Below are positions 12,238 to 23,057 of a stretch of DNA of 64,000 nt, one piece after another. Made by a program: the position numbers and the translations under genes. The notes under the pieces are model-generated. The model ran no database searches and was not told where the DNA came from. It saw only the letters and a list, made by a program, of their open reading frames with translations. Each line of letters starts with the position of its first letter. The stretch's first letter is position 1. The DNA lies in NCBI GenBank assembly GCA_039720395.1, contig CM077831.1, positions 5,250,003 to 5,314,002 of the forward strand, read 5' to 3'. The DNA comes from Liquidambar formosana. Its lineage: Eukaryota; Streptophyta; Magnoliopsida; Saxifragales; Altingiaceae.

Positions 12238-13361
12238 GCTGCCTTTCTTTGTCAAGTTCTCCTTGGGAGACACCTGACAAAAACTGGATGACACATTTTG
12301 TCAGGATAGCGACAAGTGATGGGACTCAAAGGGTCAGGCCCGGCGCGGCTTAGCACGCCTTAGGAAGCCCAAAGATGTATTTAGGCATAATAGGAGCAGA
12401 ATTAGGATTTTGGGAATTTCATTAAAGTTCACGCCTACCATGACAGCGTGAGCTATCACGATTTAGAGCTGAAGCATTGCACGGGTTGAGTGGCCATTGC
12501 ACCATACTTTCCAACATTTTCTCGCATTTTCTCATATGCCAATCACTAGGAATGACTTGGGATTTCTTTTAGACAACATTTGGGATTGGTGTTCGTGATC
12601 TTGGAAGATTTTTGGAGGATTTGACCAAGGTTTTTTGAGTTTTTCACATCCAAACTCGATGAGTCCAAATTCTGATTTTCTTCAATTTTTATTTGAATTG
12701 GTGCATGATTTCTTTGTGAATCCTGTTAAAAGCATGGGGGTGGTTTTGTTTGGGTTTTTAAGTATATGGGCTGTTTCGGCAATGGGGGTTTCTTGGGTTT
12801 GAATGGGTACATACGAGGTTATCTATGTTTGTTGCAATTTCTGTGTTTTTGTGCATTTGTAATTGTATCTAGAACATGTTTTAAATGTTTGCTGCGATGT
12901 TTTGAGTTAGGTTTAGCCTTATGTGTGTACTGTAGGTATGGGGTTTCGAAATGGGTGTGAGTTTTCTTGATTTGTTTTCGGTGTTTTATCGTGAGTTCTG
13001 TGCTCATGCATTTTCGTTTTTGTTCTTGGAACCTGTTTGAATGCATATGAATGGATCATAGCACTTTGGACTGAATGTTCATTTATTTTTGTTGGGTTTT
13101 TGCATTGAAATGGGTTCGAATTGGTGTGGTTTTATGATTTTATTGTGTGTTTTTCTCCTCGTCGAAATTTCATTCGTCATGGGCTAGGTTTTTTTGTGTT
13201 CTAGAATTGCTTTGAGCGCACTTGGGTAGGTTTGGGTTTATAAGGAAACAAAGGGGTATGATAAGGTTGTTCGAGTTTATCGATTTTTTTTCTTTTTTTT
13301 TTTCTCTTTTTTTTTTTTCAAGATACAGGCTGCTATTTTTTTGTTTTTGTTTTGTGGATGG
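12238..13361 (-). mobile_element. 3' internal region of Tat-1 (non-coding part)
   Basis: Begins with the polypurine tract of the minus strand (12253-12238) and continues as T-rich, non-coding sequence with a poly-T/CT run near 13285-13320. No gene remains are recognisable. It is the left half of the segment interrupted by CopA. Confidence 0.5.
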
Positions 13362-15019
13362 TGTTAGGATTATGCCCTAGAGCCAATCATAGAGATGATT
13401 GTTTAGGGATTAGGAACAATTATTTGATTTCATTTATGTATGTCACATTTATTATTGCTTTAATAAAAGGGCTTATTCTATTATGTTTATATGCATCATT
13501 TATATTTACATAATATGTCCATGGAGTTAGAGTTGAGAATATGGAATTACAAAGAGTTGTAATTTTAAGACTATAGATATATCTCTGTACTAAACTCCTA
13601 AAGCATTCCTAGTTGAAGGTTCACTATGATGGACAGTAATGAACCATAGGACTAGCACTTGTTAGGTTGACTCTATAGGAGGATAGCTAGTCTCAAGCTA
13701 TTTGTGTGGAGACACTACAACCAACAAGTGGGTGCCTATTACGAGAATAGGTACACTGAATGTGACCAAAGATATGAGATAAACTGAATGGAGTTTTTTC
13801 CTGCCTGTCAATCAGTTTCTCATTGTTATAGTGGTACAAGTAATCCTTAGACCTGAGACGCCATAGTTGTCTTATGCATGTAGCTTTAGAAGTTTGATAA
13901 CACTAAGTGCTAATCCTATTCAGGGGTTTGCAAAGGTGTTCATTGGCCCTACTGCTATGTGTGTGAAGGCATGTGAGTGATCAACAAGGGATCCATCACT
14001 CTCAGGAAAAGAGAGAGAATGTCTCATATAGCATTCATAATATAACTCATTAAATCCATGGCCATGGTAGGATGAATATGAAAAGAGTTTCATGAGTTCA
14101 TCAATGAGTTGATATCTATGAATGAGTATAAAGTAATTGAACTAGGGAATTGACAGACTTCCATGTCCTATTAGTTCAATTGGAGACATTGTGTTGAAGG
14201 AAGGATGCAATTGTAACCTATAAACTATAACAGAAGGGTTCTTTGTAAATGACTATTCATCTCATTAAGGACCACACCATGAGCCATATGCTAGGTGTTA
14301 CTCATGGTTAGTAGAAGCCCTAATTGATATAAGTGAGTTATAATCAATTAGGGAATTGGAAGGAGTTCCAATTAGACCCTAAATGGAAAGAGTTCCATTG
14401 TGCACACCTCGTGCTATTCCTACTACTTAATGATGTGAACCCAATGGGTCACACACTGATCATGCAAGAAGGGCTTTAAAGTCTATGAGAGAAAAGGTTT
14501 TAGTGAATAAAGAATAGTTCTTTATAGGCCTATTTGTATTTGATACAAATAATAGGGGTTAATGTGCAATTAAGTGTAATTACACATAACCCTATTAGGG
14601 TTTCTTCCCCATGGCCAGCCCCCTTTAGTGGGCTGCCTATATAAGTCACACTTATGTGTGACATGGCATAAGAGGCTTGCACAATAAACCCTAGCCGTCC
14701 AGCCCCTTGGAGGCTCTCTTCTCTCTCTCTCTCTTCTCCACTTCTAGCAACAACAAGGAAGAAGAAAGAAAAGGCTTGAAACTCTAGCTAGGTGTGGATA
14801 CCGTTGGAGGCAGCACACTTGGGCTGCTCATTCACAGCTGTCCGGAGTAGAAGCTTGGAGCAAAACGGAGAAGACAAAAATCCTGTAAGTGTTCTAACCC
14901 TCTTCGTAGTTAGGGTTTGATTTTGTGTTATGCATAGTTAGATTCATGGGATTGGGAATCGTAGGAAAAATTTTTTATATTCCGCACTTCTATTTTTCCC
15001 TCTTGTTCGATTCCCAACA
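13362..15019 (+). repeat. CopA 5' LTR
   Basis: 1658 bp, TG...CA ends. TATATAA at 14638-14644 marks U3/R. A GGAGGCTCTC(TC)n tract follows, then an ATG-free stretch up to GTAAGT at 14885-14890 in U5. It carries a single copy of the GCTTGGAGCA block that is doubled in S1 and CopB. Confidence 0.95.
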
Positions 15020-15020
15020 G

Positions 15021-15032
15021 TGGTATCAGAGC
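15021..15032 (+). other. CopA primer binding site (initiator-Met tRNA)
   Basis: TGGTATCAGAGC one base after the LTR, the standard complement of the 3' end of plant initiator-Met tRNA in Copia elements. Confidence 0.95.
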
Positions 15033-15272
15033 CATGATTATGCATAATACAAAATACATATGGGCTGGTAATTATGGTGTAGTTGAATGATTCAAAAATC
15101 TGGAAAATTTTCTGCATAATTGGTTTTCTTCCATGGCTGAACCTAGGGTTTGGAACCCTAGGTCAATTCTCTTCTACTCCTCTTCTAATTGATGGTTAAG
15201 TGTATCCATGGATGCAATAGGTTGCATAGGGTTTGAGTTTGGAGAAGAAGAATAAGGAAACTAGGGTTTTAT

Positions 15273-15310
15273 AAAACTGTTATGAACAGTTTTCATGGTT
15301 GCCATGAAAA
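15273..15310 (+). promoter_or_regulatory. Overlapping hairpins near the CopA primer site
   Basis: AAAACTGTT (15273-15281) pairs perfectly with AACAGTTTT (15285-15293), and TTTTCATGG (15290-15298) pairs perfectly with CCATGAAAA (15302-15310). The two stems share TTTT and cannot both form fully. CopB keeps the second stem with a G-U pair; CopD keeps the first and a shortened second. Confidence 0.5.
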
Positions 15311-15464
15311 ACCGTCATCTTGTTTTGCCTGCCGAATTCAGAGTTCTTCTCCAAAATTTTCGAGCCATATATGGTTAGAAAGCTCTTTGAATAAGCTTTC
15401 CAACCCAACAAACGGTGCGTCAATCCGAGTTCTGTAGTGAAAGTTATGAATTTTTTACTACAGG

Positions 15465-15480
15465 CTGTCTGGAAAGACAG
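15465..15480 (+). promoter_or_regulatory. CTGTCT/AGACAG hairpin with GGAA loop, CopA
   Basis: A six-base stem closes a GNRA-type tetraloop. In CopD (50654-50669) one stem base changes to give a G-U pair with the same loop; in CopB (25904-25919) the stem is five bases with a six-base loop. Confidence 0.5.
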
Positions 15481-16524
15481 TTTTGCTCGGGAATGATGCA
15501 ATAGCCACAACTTTGAGTTATTGATGGAGATCAAAGGCATGGCAATGGTTGCCACCACTTGGGTTATGTTCTAGACATGGTAGGGAAAGGTTCCCAAGCA
15601 TTTAGATGCATCATAATTGGATTAAGATGCTAGAACAGAAGGAAGAAGGAGAAGAACACCATGGAGGCTGAATCTGGGTTTTAGAACCCTAAGGTTTTTG
15701 CAATTAATTCTAATTAAAGCTGCTGTATTTATGATGGAAGATCATTGTAGGATCATTATATATCATGTGTATATGATTTTCTTTAAGTTTCAAAAAGGTT
15801 TTGATGGAAAAAGATTCAAAAAGTTTGAAAATTTTTCATGAACAGCATAGCAGATTTTCTCTGCAGAAAAGTCATCAATGGAGTTTTGATTAGAACTTGA
15901 GTTAGGGAACTCCAAATTGCATGAAACCAATTGCATTAGTTTCCTAAGACATGTAGGATACTGGGAAAATTCGTTTGGTAGCCTAATTCATTCATCTTGC
16001 TGGGTTTTAAATCAATTTCTGACCATGGACAGTATGCTGTCAAATTCTGGGCAGCCTACTGTTGTTTTAATTGTTTAGAACAATTGGTGATGATTTGATC
16101 ATCCAAACCTCTTCTATGAGCTTAGTATTTCATGTAGGGACATGATACAAAAGCTGGTTTCAATGGAGGAGTCAAATTGATAAGGATTTAGAAGCTATTG
16201 TGACCTTCAAGGTCTGCAACAATGGCTCCAGCAATGGGTTTTGGAAACCCTGATTGTTCTTGATGATGGCAGCCACTTCCACCACTTCTCACATGTCCAG
16301 AGGCTTGTCCCACACCCCTAGGATGTTCTCCCATGACTGGCCATGGCCTCCCACAGTCGTTGGTGGCCATGGCAGCCTAGCCAAGCTCAGGCAGCCCCCT
16401 GGTAGTGGCGGCTGCATAGAGTTAAGGATGAAACCCTAATTTTGAGTTAATGATGAAACCCTAATTTCATTATGGCATTAATTAAAACCCTAATTGGAAT
16501 ATTAATTACCTTAATTAAGAGTTA

Positions 16525-16740
16525 ATGATTGGTCATTAAATGACCAATCATGGTTATTGATTGTTAGGGCATAATTAATACCATTAATGACGTCTAGGGT
16601 TAGGGTTTTGGAAACCCTAATTAGTGTAATTAATTAAGGGTAATTAATACCCTATTTGGCATTAATTAAACCCTAATCCCTTTTATTAAATACCATATGA
16701 ACCTAGGGTTTTAATGATTGGACATTAAATGACCAATCAT
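16525..16740 (+). repeat. Two palindromes in the CopA leader
   Basis: 16525-16551 is a perfect palindrome with arms ATGATTGGTCATT and AATGACCAATCAT around one A. 16714-16740 has the same layout with one mismatch (GGACATT against AATGACC). The second is preceded by CCTAGGGTTTTA, a context also seen in CopB and CopD. Confidence 0.7.
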
Positions 16741-18009
16741 AAGGCATTTAATGATTAGGGCTTGCATTTAGGGTTTAGGGTTATGCATTTAGGGTTTAGG
16801 GTTTTAGGAAACCCTAATACACTAATTCATCATTTTAATGATTTTATTTAATTCCTATATTAATTATTTAATTAATATTGATTAATTTTATAATGTTTTA
16901 AATGGTTTAAAACACAATTAGGGATTAAATTAAAATCTGGAAATTCTTAATTAAATGAAATTGTTTTGTTTAATTAAGGAAACCCTAATATTGGATATTA
17001 GAGTTATTTTAGGAAACTTTACATGTTTTAAATTAATTTGATTAATTGAAACTGTAATGTCTTAAATGTTAAGACTTTATTTAATTCTGGATATTTTTGT
17101 TAAAACCTAATAAGATTAGGATGCATTAACGAGATTAATGTAAATCATTCAAGAGAATTACCATAATGCCCATATGTTTTAATGCTTACAGTTTTTCTTT
17201 ACATTATGCAATGAGATTGTATGTATGTGTTTGGATGATGATTATGGACTATACCCTTTAAACCAATTGTGATTGGCCGTCTTATGAATGGGATGTTATT
17301 ATTTACAAGAGTTGTAATTTTATTAAGGTGATGTAATTTATTTGGGGCTTGCATGCCACCTTCCCCCTCCCCCTCTCTCTATCATTCTCTTATGTACCCC
17401 ACATTCCCCTTATGTATCCCTTTCTTTAAATTATGTAAATGTTATGTAATCGAGAGCGCACTAAGGAGCATAGTGGACCCAAAGGAGTATGATGGAGCCC
17501 AACAAGCCAATGGTGGAGACCATCAAGCCAAGGGAGCAGATTGAAGGACTTGAAAGCTTAGAGAAGTTTTTCAAGAAAGCATGCATGTTACGAATGGTTT
17601 ATTTTACGATCACCTACACCCACCTTAGACCTTGGATTCAATCTATTGGCTTGGATTGAATCCTCTCAAAGTCCATAATCATCATAGTGGGAGCTTTAAT
17701 TTATGAGATAATTGTATTAGCTCCAATACTATAGTTTGGTATATGTTACCTATTCACTTAGGGACTAATATCAAAATATGGTACTTTATATATGTTGATA
17801 TATAATAGCATGCGATGTATGATTTATAATAGCATGAGATGTACGATTATAAATAGCATAATTTAAATATTTAAATTTTGATACATAGGATGCATGTTAA
17901 TTTGATGAGACCCTTTAAAACCCCTCTTATTTAATATTAAGTTGAAAATGGAGAAGTCATTGGGGAATGAATTCTTCATTGCCTTCCATCATTATAGGGT
18001 CATCTAACG

Positions 18010-18330
18010 TCCCTTAATGTGGGTACCTGGCTGCAGACATGTAGGAGCTACCCATGTTAAAGACATTACTTGAAACTATCACATATGAGATATCATGGGG
18101 TGCCTAAACTGGTATATACCAAGAAACTAACATGTGAGGTACATATTTGGCGAAACATACCTGTGTGAATGATGGGTTTAACTTAACTAGGGAAGTATTC
18201 CAAGAAACTAACATGTGAGGTGTATGTTCCCTAGAGGCAAAACGATTGGAACTTGCTTATGAAGCAATAGACAAAGAGTTGTCTTCTTATTGTGGGTTAG
18301 AAGCCAAGAAACTAACATGTGAGGCTTCTA
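18010..18330 (+). promoter_or_regulatory. Hairpin array upstream of CopA gag
   Basis: Three hairpins present the same loop CAAGAAACTAACATGTGAGG, with CC/GG closing pairs, at 18119-18139, 18200-18220 and 18304-18324. Stems: GGTATATA/TACATATT (18111-18118 with 18140-18147, one mismatch), CTAGGGAA/TTCCCTAG (18187-18194 with 18227-18234, perfect), TAGAAG/CTTCTA (18298-18303 with 18325-18330, perfect). Between the second and third sit TTGCTT/AAGCAA (18253-18267) and AGACAA/TTGTCT (18269-18284). A weaker fourth loop-like copy lies near 18070-18092 between CCCATG and CATGGG. CopB and CopD have the same layout with compensating changes. Confidence 0.7.
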
Positions 18331-18489
18331 GGTCACAGTGGGAACCCAATCCCCATTAGGAATGAGATTCCCAGATTCCATTAGAGGGTGTATGGAATTT
18401 GATAAAATAGTGGGAGGTACCATATGATTAAAGACCCAATCATTATGGATAAAAATGAAATCTAATTCTCTGTTTATGTAGATTACCTA

Positions 18490-21390
18490 ATTACTCACCT
18501 CAAAACCCCTATTTCCTAATATATAGGATATTGATAGTTTGACTAAACCCGATTTCTTTGATTGACTTAGGAAATTGAGAATTGTTCTCAATTTCAAAAG
18601 ATTGTTTATATGCTATTAGGCCTTTTATTAAAGGCCCTCCATAAAACATCCTAAGAAGAAAAAGACACTATGTACAATTGGCATCTTGTTGCCATGCTAT
18701 ATGATAGTATTGATGACTAATGAGCTTCAGAAGCAAAATTAGTCAATGCAAGTGCCTTTGATGTCCTACATCACATACAAAGGTTGTATTGTGAGTAAAA
18801 TAATACTATAAAGTATAGTACTTGTAAAGGACTTCTTCTGGACTCGGATGTAATAAAAGTTGTTTATTAATAATCATTCTTTTGAAAAATGATTAATCAC
18901 ATAGAATAGCTTGAGAAGCTAGATGTGATTTAAAATGGAAGCATAGAGGAAAGCAAGTCTTGAAAAGTCAAAAACAAAGAAATATAATTATTTTGTAGTA
19001 AACATAAGGTATTGTAAAGGGAACTTGATAAAGTATCAGTCTTCCTAGAAGAACCAAACTTTTGAAGTTTTGGTTCATGCTCTAAACTAAATTGTTGGTT
19101 AGTTCTGCTTCTTGGTTTTTGGATTCTAGTGTAATCTAAATCGAAGTAGAAAGTTAAGTAGATAATAAGTTACCTTTAAAAATTTTAATAGAGCAAGAGT
19201 TGCTAGATTAATTTTGGGAACTTATTTCTTAACTAGGTCATTTAAGACATTCTAGAAATTTGATTTCTGAATTTAAATGACTAATTAGAGCGAATGCAAC
19301 GTATTCCGAGAATACAAGAGATGTAGAGACTCTCATTTAAATGTAACGATTATGACTTGGTTATGAGATGACCAAACCCATCTTTTACTTGGTGAAGTGA
19401 AAGAGTTACATTTATAATTTGACTAATACATTGTGATGTATATAGTCATGTAGAGCATGCATTCAATTACAGTAGACTCAACTTAGAATACCATAGCTCA
19501 ATGGTGAATCTAAGAGAACGAATTGAACCCTATTAAGATATGGTTTGATCCATGATGAGTTTTACTAATGTATCCATCTAGGATATACCTTAAAATTGCT
19601 ACATATTGATAATTTAGGGTTCACTCCAGTTTTGTCCCAATTATATCAGATATGATATGGGAAGAAACCCAACTTTAAAGAAGTTAAGGCTTGGGCTTGT
19701 GCTACGTATGTCTGGAAACATAATGTAGACAATCTGGAAATACGGTCAAGTAAGTGTTGAATTGTGGTATATCCCAGAAGTGGTTGGGATAGTATTTCTA
19801 TTACCCTAATGAACAAAAGTTGTCCATTAGGATGATTGCTGGATTTTCTTGAGAAAGAGTTCATTCAAGAAAGATGCAAAAGTAGATAGAATTTACAGAA
19901 TTGTTTGTAAAGCCACAAACCAACAAAGATCCAATCCTTGCCCCTATTGAGGCAAAACCTTTAATTACACCACATTCTTTTCATAGATCAAATTGGATAT
20001 TTCTTTAACATAAGAGAGATATTGTATCTCCATTAGAATGTAAAAGAATTGTTCTTTGGTGATAAAGATCACCAAGATAATCCTATTGATTATGATTAGG
20101 CGATGTTTGACATCAACTTGAGAAATGACTAAGAGTCATTAAATCCAATATGGACAGGTAGAGACCTAAAAGGCTTGGCTATTTAAGAATGTTTTCAACA
20201 TAGGCAAAAAGTTGTCTATAAAGAAACTTGTTTGATAATAGTTATGCTGAAATCCATTTGGATCTTGTTATCTATAAACACACATTTTGAATATGAGATA
20301 TGTCAAAAAGGATATAAAGATGTTATATCAAATGGTGAAAAACCATAAAAGTGTGTAAGTTATAGAAGTCTATTAATAGACTACAAGGTTCTCATAATTA
20401 GAACATCTATAAAGTTGAAGTAATCAAATTGTTTGATTTCTCTCATTGTATAGATGGACCATGAGTGTATAAAAGGTTAGTGGGAGTGTGATCGTTTTTC
20501 TTTATCCTAAGTATAGATGACATCCTAATCATTATGAATGATATATGAATGACATCCTAATCGTTTTGGTTTTTGGAGAAAAACTAATTCATGAAAGATT
20601 TAGCAGAAGCATCCAACAAGATCTATAGAGATAGATCATATAGATTGCTAAGTATCTCCAAATCATCAAACATAGTTGAAATGTTGAAGGAGTTCAACAT
20701 GGAGAATTCTAAGGGAGGTCTGATTTACTTCAGATAAGAATTCATTATTCAAGGGCATGTGCCCTAGGATAACACAAGTAAGGTTCTTAAAGTGTTAAGA
20801 AGCCTTATTCTACACTATGTATTGAACCTGATATCTATTATGTTGTAATTGTTACAAATAGTTATCAGTCAATTCAAATTTGGAATATTGGATTGTATAT
20901 GGAAATTGTAAACTCATAGTAGATGGGTATATGGATTTGGATATAATCCATATGGGGTATATTTTATATTCACTTTAGTTGGTGAAATACTTAATGGAAG
21001 AACTGTATGAAAGATACAGTGGATTCCATTATTAAGGGTGAATTAATTGTCACATTGTCTAGGAGACTGTTTGGATCTATAAGTTCATTTAGAACTTGGA
21101 GTTGTTCCTTCCATTGAGTTGCCCACACCTTGTTTTGTGACAACAATGGGTCTATAGCTCAAGTATAGGAATCACGGTCTCATCAAAAGTCCAAACACAT
21201 AGAGTGACAATTCCAAGTGATTAGAGGAATCATTGGAAGAGGTAATAGATACATTACAGAAGATATTATCTACATAAGTTTTTGTAGACCTACTGACTAA
21301 AGCTTTAAAACATAATTGGTTATGTCTAAGACCAACATCTTGAGAAGATAGGTATGCGATACATGGTCGATCGTCTTTAGTGCAAGTGGG
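18490..21390 (+). pseudogene. CopA gag-pol remains
   Basis: Aligns with the better-kept CopB gag from 18490, where ATG is replaced by ATT, and continues as gag, integrase, RT and RNase H fragments in shifting frames with many stops. Recognisable pieces are the integrase-RT linker near 19680-19880 (ending FLEKEF-type residues), a YVDDI-like RT trace near 20510, and the terminal RNase H block near 21180-21390 (KHIE, then a CKWEIV-like end at the LTR border). No working enzyme can be made. CopD carries the same broken version at roughly 90% identity. Confidence 0.85.
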
Positions 21391-21394
21391 AGAT
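21384..21394 (+). other. CopA polypurine tract
   Basis: AAGTGGGAGAT directly before the 3' LTR; the same sequence precedes the CopB 3' LTR at 31649-31659. Confidence 0.85.
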
Positions 21395-23052
21395 TGTTAG
21401 GATTATGCCCTAGAGCCAATCATAGAGATGATTGTTTAGGGATTAGGAACAATCATTTGATTTCATTTATGTATGTCACATTTATTATTGATTTAATAAA
21501 AGGGCTTATTCTATTATGTTTATATGCATCATTTATATTTACATAATATGTCCATGGAGTTAGAGTTGAGAATATGGAATTACAAAGAGTTGTAATTTTG
21601 AGACTATAGATATATCTCTGTACTAAACTCCTAAAGCATTCCTAGTTGAAGGTTCACTATGATGGACAGTAATGAACCATAGGACTAGCACTTGTTAGGT
21701 TGACTCTATAGGAGGATAGCTAGTCTCAAGCTATTTGTGTGGAGACACTACAACCAACAAGTGGGTGCCTATTACGAGAATAGGTACACTGAATGTGACC
21801 AAAGATATGAGATAAACTAAATGGAGTTTTTTCCTGCCTGTCAATCAGTTTCTCATTGTTATAGTGGTACAAGTAATCCTTAGACCTAAGACGCCATAGT
21901 TGTCTTATGCATGTAGCTTTAGAAGTTTGATAACACTAAGTGCTAATCCTATTCAGGGGTTTACAAAGGTGTTCATTGGCCCTACTGCTATGTGTGTGAA
22001 GGCATGTGAGTGATCAACAAGGGATCCATCACTCTCAGGAAAAGAAAGAGAATGTCTCATATAGCATTCATAATATAACTCATTAAATCCATGGCCATGG
22101 TAGGATGAATATGAAAAGAGTTTCATGAGTTCATCAATGAGTTGATATCTATGAATGAGTATAAAGTAATTGAACTAGGGAATTGACAGACTTCCATGTC
22201 CTATTAGTTCAATTGGAGACATTGTGTTGAAGGAAGGATGCAATTGTAACCTATAAACTATAACAGAAGGGTTCTTTGTAAATGACTATTCACCTCATTA
22301 AGGACCACACCATGAGCCATATGCTAGGTGTTACTCATGGTTAGTAGAAGCCCTAATTGATATAAGTGAGTTATAATCAATTATGGAATTGGAAGGAGTT
22401 CCAATTAGACCCTAAATGGAAAGAGTTCCATTGTGCACACCTCGTGCTATTCCTACTACTTAATGATGTGAACCCAATGGGTCACACACTGATCATGCAA
22501 GAAGGGCTTTAAAGTCTATGAGAGAAAAGGTTTTAGTGAATAAAGAATAGTTCTTTATAGGCCTATTTGTATTTGATACAAATAATAGGGGTTAATGTGC
22601 AATTAAGTGTAATTACACATAACCCTATTAGGGTTTCTTCCCCATGGCCAGCCCCCTTTAGTGGGCTGCCTATATAAGTCACACTTATGTGTGACATGGC
22701 ATAAGAGGCTTGCACAATAAACCCTAGCCGTCCAGCCCCTTGGAGGCTCTCTTCTCTCTCTCTCTCTTCTCCACTTCTAGCAACAACAAGGAAGAAGAAA
22801 GAAAAGGCTTGAAGCTCTAGCTAGGTGTGGATACCGTTGGAGGCAGCACACTTGGGCTGCTCATTCACCGCTATCCGGAGTAGAAGCTTGGAGCAAAACG
22901 GAGAAGACAAAAATCCTGTAAGTGTTCTAACCCTCTTCGTAGTTAGGGTTTGATTTTGTGTTATGCATAGTTAGATTCATGGGATTGGGAATCGTAGGAA
23001 AATTTTTTTATATTCCGCACTTCTATTTTTCCCTCTTGTTCGATTCCCAATA
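21395..23052 (+). repeat. CopA 3' LTR
   Basis: 1658 bp; ends CCCAATA where the 5' copy ends CCCAACA. Followed at once by the GATGG duplication. Confidence 0.95.
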
Positions 23053-23057
23053 GATGG

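Larger units (their letters stand above)
14885..18481 (+). other. CopA leader, candidate 3.6 kb intron
   Basis: Bounded by the donor-like CT/GTAAGT in U5 (14885) and TTTATGTAG ending at 18481, ten bases before the lost gag start. The leader holds primer-proximal hairpins (15273-15310, 15465-15480), a GC-rich stretch (16200-16420), a zone of AAACCCTAA words and palindromes (16430-16870), AT-rich sequence, and a hairpin array (18010-18330). No long frame runs through it. Splicing is inferred from position and from conservation of both sites in three copies. Confidence 0.45.
13362..23052 (+). mobile_element. CopA: full-length Copia element, young LTRs, dead coding region
   Basis: 9691 bp flanked by an exact GATGG duplication (13357-13361 and 23053-23057). 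LTRs at 13362-15019 and 21395-23052 are both 1658 bp; by eye they differ at about 15 positions, so about 99% identical. The primer site is at 15021-15032 and the polypurine tract at 21384-21394. The internal 6375 bp has no long open frame, only decayed gag-pol. Much of the same decay is present in CopD, so the element was mobilised by proteins made elsewhere. Confidence 0.95.

Noticed and set aside
15280..15558. Minus-strand open frame of 92 codons, also open in CopB (25677-25997, 106 codons) and CopD (50469-50708, 79 codons)
   Set aside because: The frame is open in all three, but most nucleotide differences change the amino acid, so the conservation looks like RNA/DNA-level conservation of the leader and not a protein.
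16188..16439. GC-rich stretch of the CopA leader with frames of ~60 codons as a captured exon
   Set aside because: The stretch recurs in CopB (26640-26880) and CopD (51450-51600) without a shared open frame.
16430..16870. Telomere array
   Set aside because: AAACCCTAA words are dispersed, not tandem, and lie at the same place in three element copies.
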